The notes beneath the pieces are model-generated. The model was not told the origin of the DNA, ran no database searches, and was given only the letters and a program-made list of their open reading frames with translations. A stretch of 64,000 nucleotides of DNA from Crambe crambe (taxonomy: Eukaryota; Porifera; Demospongiae; Poecilosclerida; Crambeidae). Each line of letters opens with the position of its first letter. Position 1 is the first letter of the stretch. Both the position numbers and the translations under genes were made by a program. Below are positions 62,326-64,000 of this stretch, in pieces. The stretch covers positions 1,612,001 to 1,676,000 of the forward strand of contig OZ004593.1 in the NCBI GenBank assembly GCA_963924555.1, given 5' to 3'.

Positions 62326-62744
62326 CCTTTTGGCTCTTTATTGCGCAAATTTCAAAGCTATAGCTTTTATGACGCCTGAGGAACGGGCGTGTATAAACTT
62401 CGGACCGGACCGGACCAACGGACCGTGATCGATCTGCGTGCGCGGAGCGAGGCGGACCATGACGTCATGCCGATTTGCCAGCTGTTCTGTTTTTGCGCTA
62501 AAATAAAGATTACTCCCTGTAACTAGCCTGGCTTAACTGCAATGAAGAACTGTTTTGAAGCAAAATACAAATCTTTAACCCCGCCTATCCTCCTAGGAAT
62601 GCAAAATGTGGAGAAGTATAGTTATCTAGAATGATATCAGCAAAGGTAAATTTTTGTTTTGTGCTAAAACTGATAGCTATTTTATTTTTTTGGAAGTGAG
62701 CTTGCTTAACTTCTTTTCATACCATACTTATTCTCTATATGACA

Positions 62745-62908
62745 GGAAAGTGGATGGTTATCGCTGGTACCAGAATGGGACCAAATTGATTCGTAGCAGT
62801 GATCCAAAATTTCAAAAATTATATTTTTCAATCGTTTTGCCCTCAGGAAGAGATCTGAGATTCAAGCATCATGCCTATTTCCTTTTGGATTCTACGAGAA
62901 ATAGCTAA
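62745..62908 (+). other. Possible exon fragment with DGYRWYQNGTK motif
   Basis: After the acceptor-like CTCTATATGACAG the frame reads KVDGYRWYQNGTKLIRSSDP, then KLYFSIVLPSGRDLRFKHHA and stops. DGYRW-x-x-G-x-K is reminiscent of WRKY/GCM1-type zinc-binding folds found in some transposases, but the Cys/His ligands are not seen in this fragment. Very tentative. Confidence 0.25.
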
Positions 62909-63950
62909 CCAAGTTGTAATTCACTGCTATAAACTTTCCTCATGGACATTCCAAGTCTGGAAACCTCATACATGTCCCTCTGTTCTGACCAAACTTGCTT
63001 TTCTTTATCTACCAACTAATGTGTATGAGGTCCTTTGTCAAAGATTTGTCCCCTTTTGGAGTCTCCTTTATTGAGGTTCCTTTGCTCTTGCCATTCACTC
63101 ATACAATGCCCATACATATGTAGGTCAATGTTCTCACATACAAAAAATTTATAGTACCAATCAACAGAGGTGCACACTGGCGTCTAGCAATAGTAGACAC
63201 TACTAGATGATTGAAACAATCAAAACATACGTTATTATTACAACATTGAGTTTCATTGTCTGCTTTTCTGATTCAGAAATAATATTATCTAAGCAAGGGT
63301 AATCCCAATGTAGACTTCTCCAGTTGGAAGATGCTATGTCCAAAAGTGATTTATTAATTTATTCAAGTTATTTATTATTAGGATATACCTAAGCAAACAA
63401 ATGGTTATGACTGTTGTGTATTCACATACATGGTAAGAATACTTCATTTAATATCAATATAGCTAAAACTAGCCATTTTTTTTGTATATGCAAGATATCA
63501 CTGGTGTTTTTCAGTCAGGTCAGTGAATGATATAGCATTATGTTGTTTTTTATTATTTTTTGTTATTCCTTCCCTGCAGGAACACATAACTTGATTTTAG
63601 AGTTGAGAACAATCATTATTGACTAACTAAACTATAGCTATAGCTAACTAGCTAATATAGTTAATGTTCTAGAAAAGTTAATAGTGAACCAGATTGCAAT
63701 TGACACTATCAGACTAGCTAGCTACCAATATTTAGCTACGACTACCAATACAAGTGAATGCAAAAAATTTCTTCGAAATAAAAATGTGAAGTAGGGATGC
63801 TATTATAACTGCAGCTTCATTATGAAAACCAAGTACTGCAGCATCGAAGCAGTATGGCCCAAAAATCTAGCTGGAATATGTATTATAACTGCATGCAAGA
63901 GAGTGAACGTAGTGAAGTGACCCTTACCCATCATCAAGTACGAGATACTA

Positions 63951-64000
63951 TTCCTACTTCACTCCCTTGGCCCTTGATCATGGGAGTGAAGTAGGAATAG
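63951..64000. repeat. Hairpin at the window end
   Basis: CTATTCCTACTTCACTCCC and GGGAGTGAAGTAGGAATAG are perfect 19-bp inverted repeats around a 12-nt loop. The element may continue past the window. Confidence 0.9.

Larger units (their letters stand above)
62326..64000. other. Terminal region of the window, no firm gene
   Basis: A possible exon with a WRKY/GCM1-like look lies at 62745-62908. The window ends inside a hairpin (63951-64000). The rest is AT-rich with no recognised gene. Confidence 0.5.

Overview
The window looks like nuclear DNA of a sponge (Porifera), most likely a demosponge similar to Amphimedon. The reasons are AT-rich DNA with short spliceosomal introns, many small inverted-repeat elements, a cluster of Death/NACHT/leucine-rich-repeat receptors of the kind expanded in sponges, a tectonin-type lectin, a cytoplasmic dynein heavy-chain relic and a tyrosine-recombinase retrotransposon. 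No bacterial operon structure is present. Several open frames begin with GTG or TTG; these starts were rejected for host genes in favour of ATG or splice sites.

Layout. 1-3.5 kb: repeats only. 3.5-6.6 kb: three paralogous small intracellular proteins of unrecognised family in +, -, + order, each beginning Met-Gly (possible N-myristoylation); the first is truncated. 8.6-9.3 kb: a two-exon gene with a frameshift. 12.1-13.0 kb (-) and 15.9-16.6 kb (+): two members of a second unrecognised family sharing a three-exon structure with a first exon of only 10-13 nt. 19.2-20.0 kb (-): a secreted tectonin beta-propeller gene between two inverted copies of a ~0.5 kb repeat. 22.9-24.0 kb: a 1.1 kb inverted-repeat transposon with a 9-bp target duplication and a second element nested inside. 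25.5-28.0 kb: a 5'-truncated non-LTR retrotransposon tail, then a decayed C-terminus of cytoplasmic dynein heavy chain.

28.3-48.0 kb is an NLR cluster, all on the minus strand. It contains an LRR-only remnant (28.9-29.9), a NACHT relic (33.4), a large NLR lacking its N-terminus and P-loop (33.9-37.8), and one apparently intact gene (38.4-48.0) whose exons encode a Death domain, an uncharacterised helical module, and then Ig-like, NACHT and about 35-40 LRRs. Its LRR array is nearly identical at DNA level (84-bp unit, 840-bp higher-order duplication with one mismatch). A further NLR exon relic lies at 55.0-55.2 kb. Copies of a shared flanking segment (31-33, 56, 58-60 kb) show that the cluster grew by segmental duplication.

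49.7-54.6 kb: a DIRS/Ngaro-type retrotransposon (Gag zinc knuckles, RT-RNase H, tyrosine recombinase) between the intact NLR and the 55-kb relic. 55-64 kb: duplicated non-coding segments, a 134-bp-arm hairpin, and several terminal-inverted-repeat elements; no convincing host gene.

How the genes may act together (inference): the NLR would be a cytosolic sensor signalling through its Death domain, and the tectonin a secreted lectin, so the window has an innate-immunity flavour. The two small protein families have no assignable function. All assignments come from reading the sequence and from memory of protein families; no database was searched.
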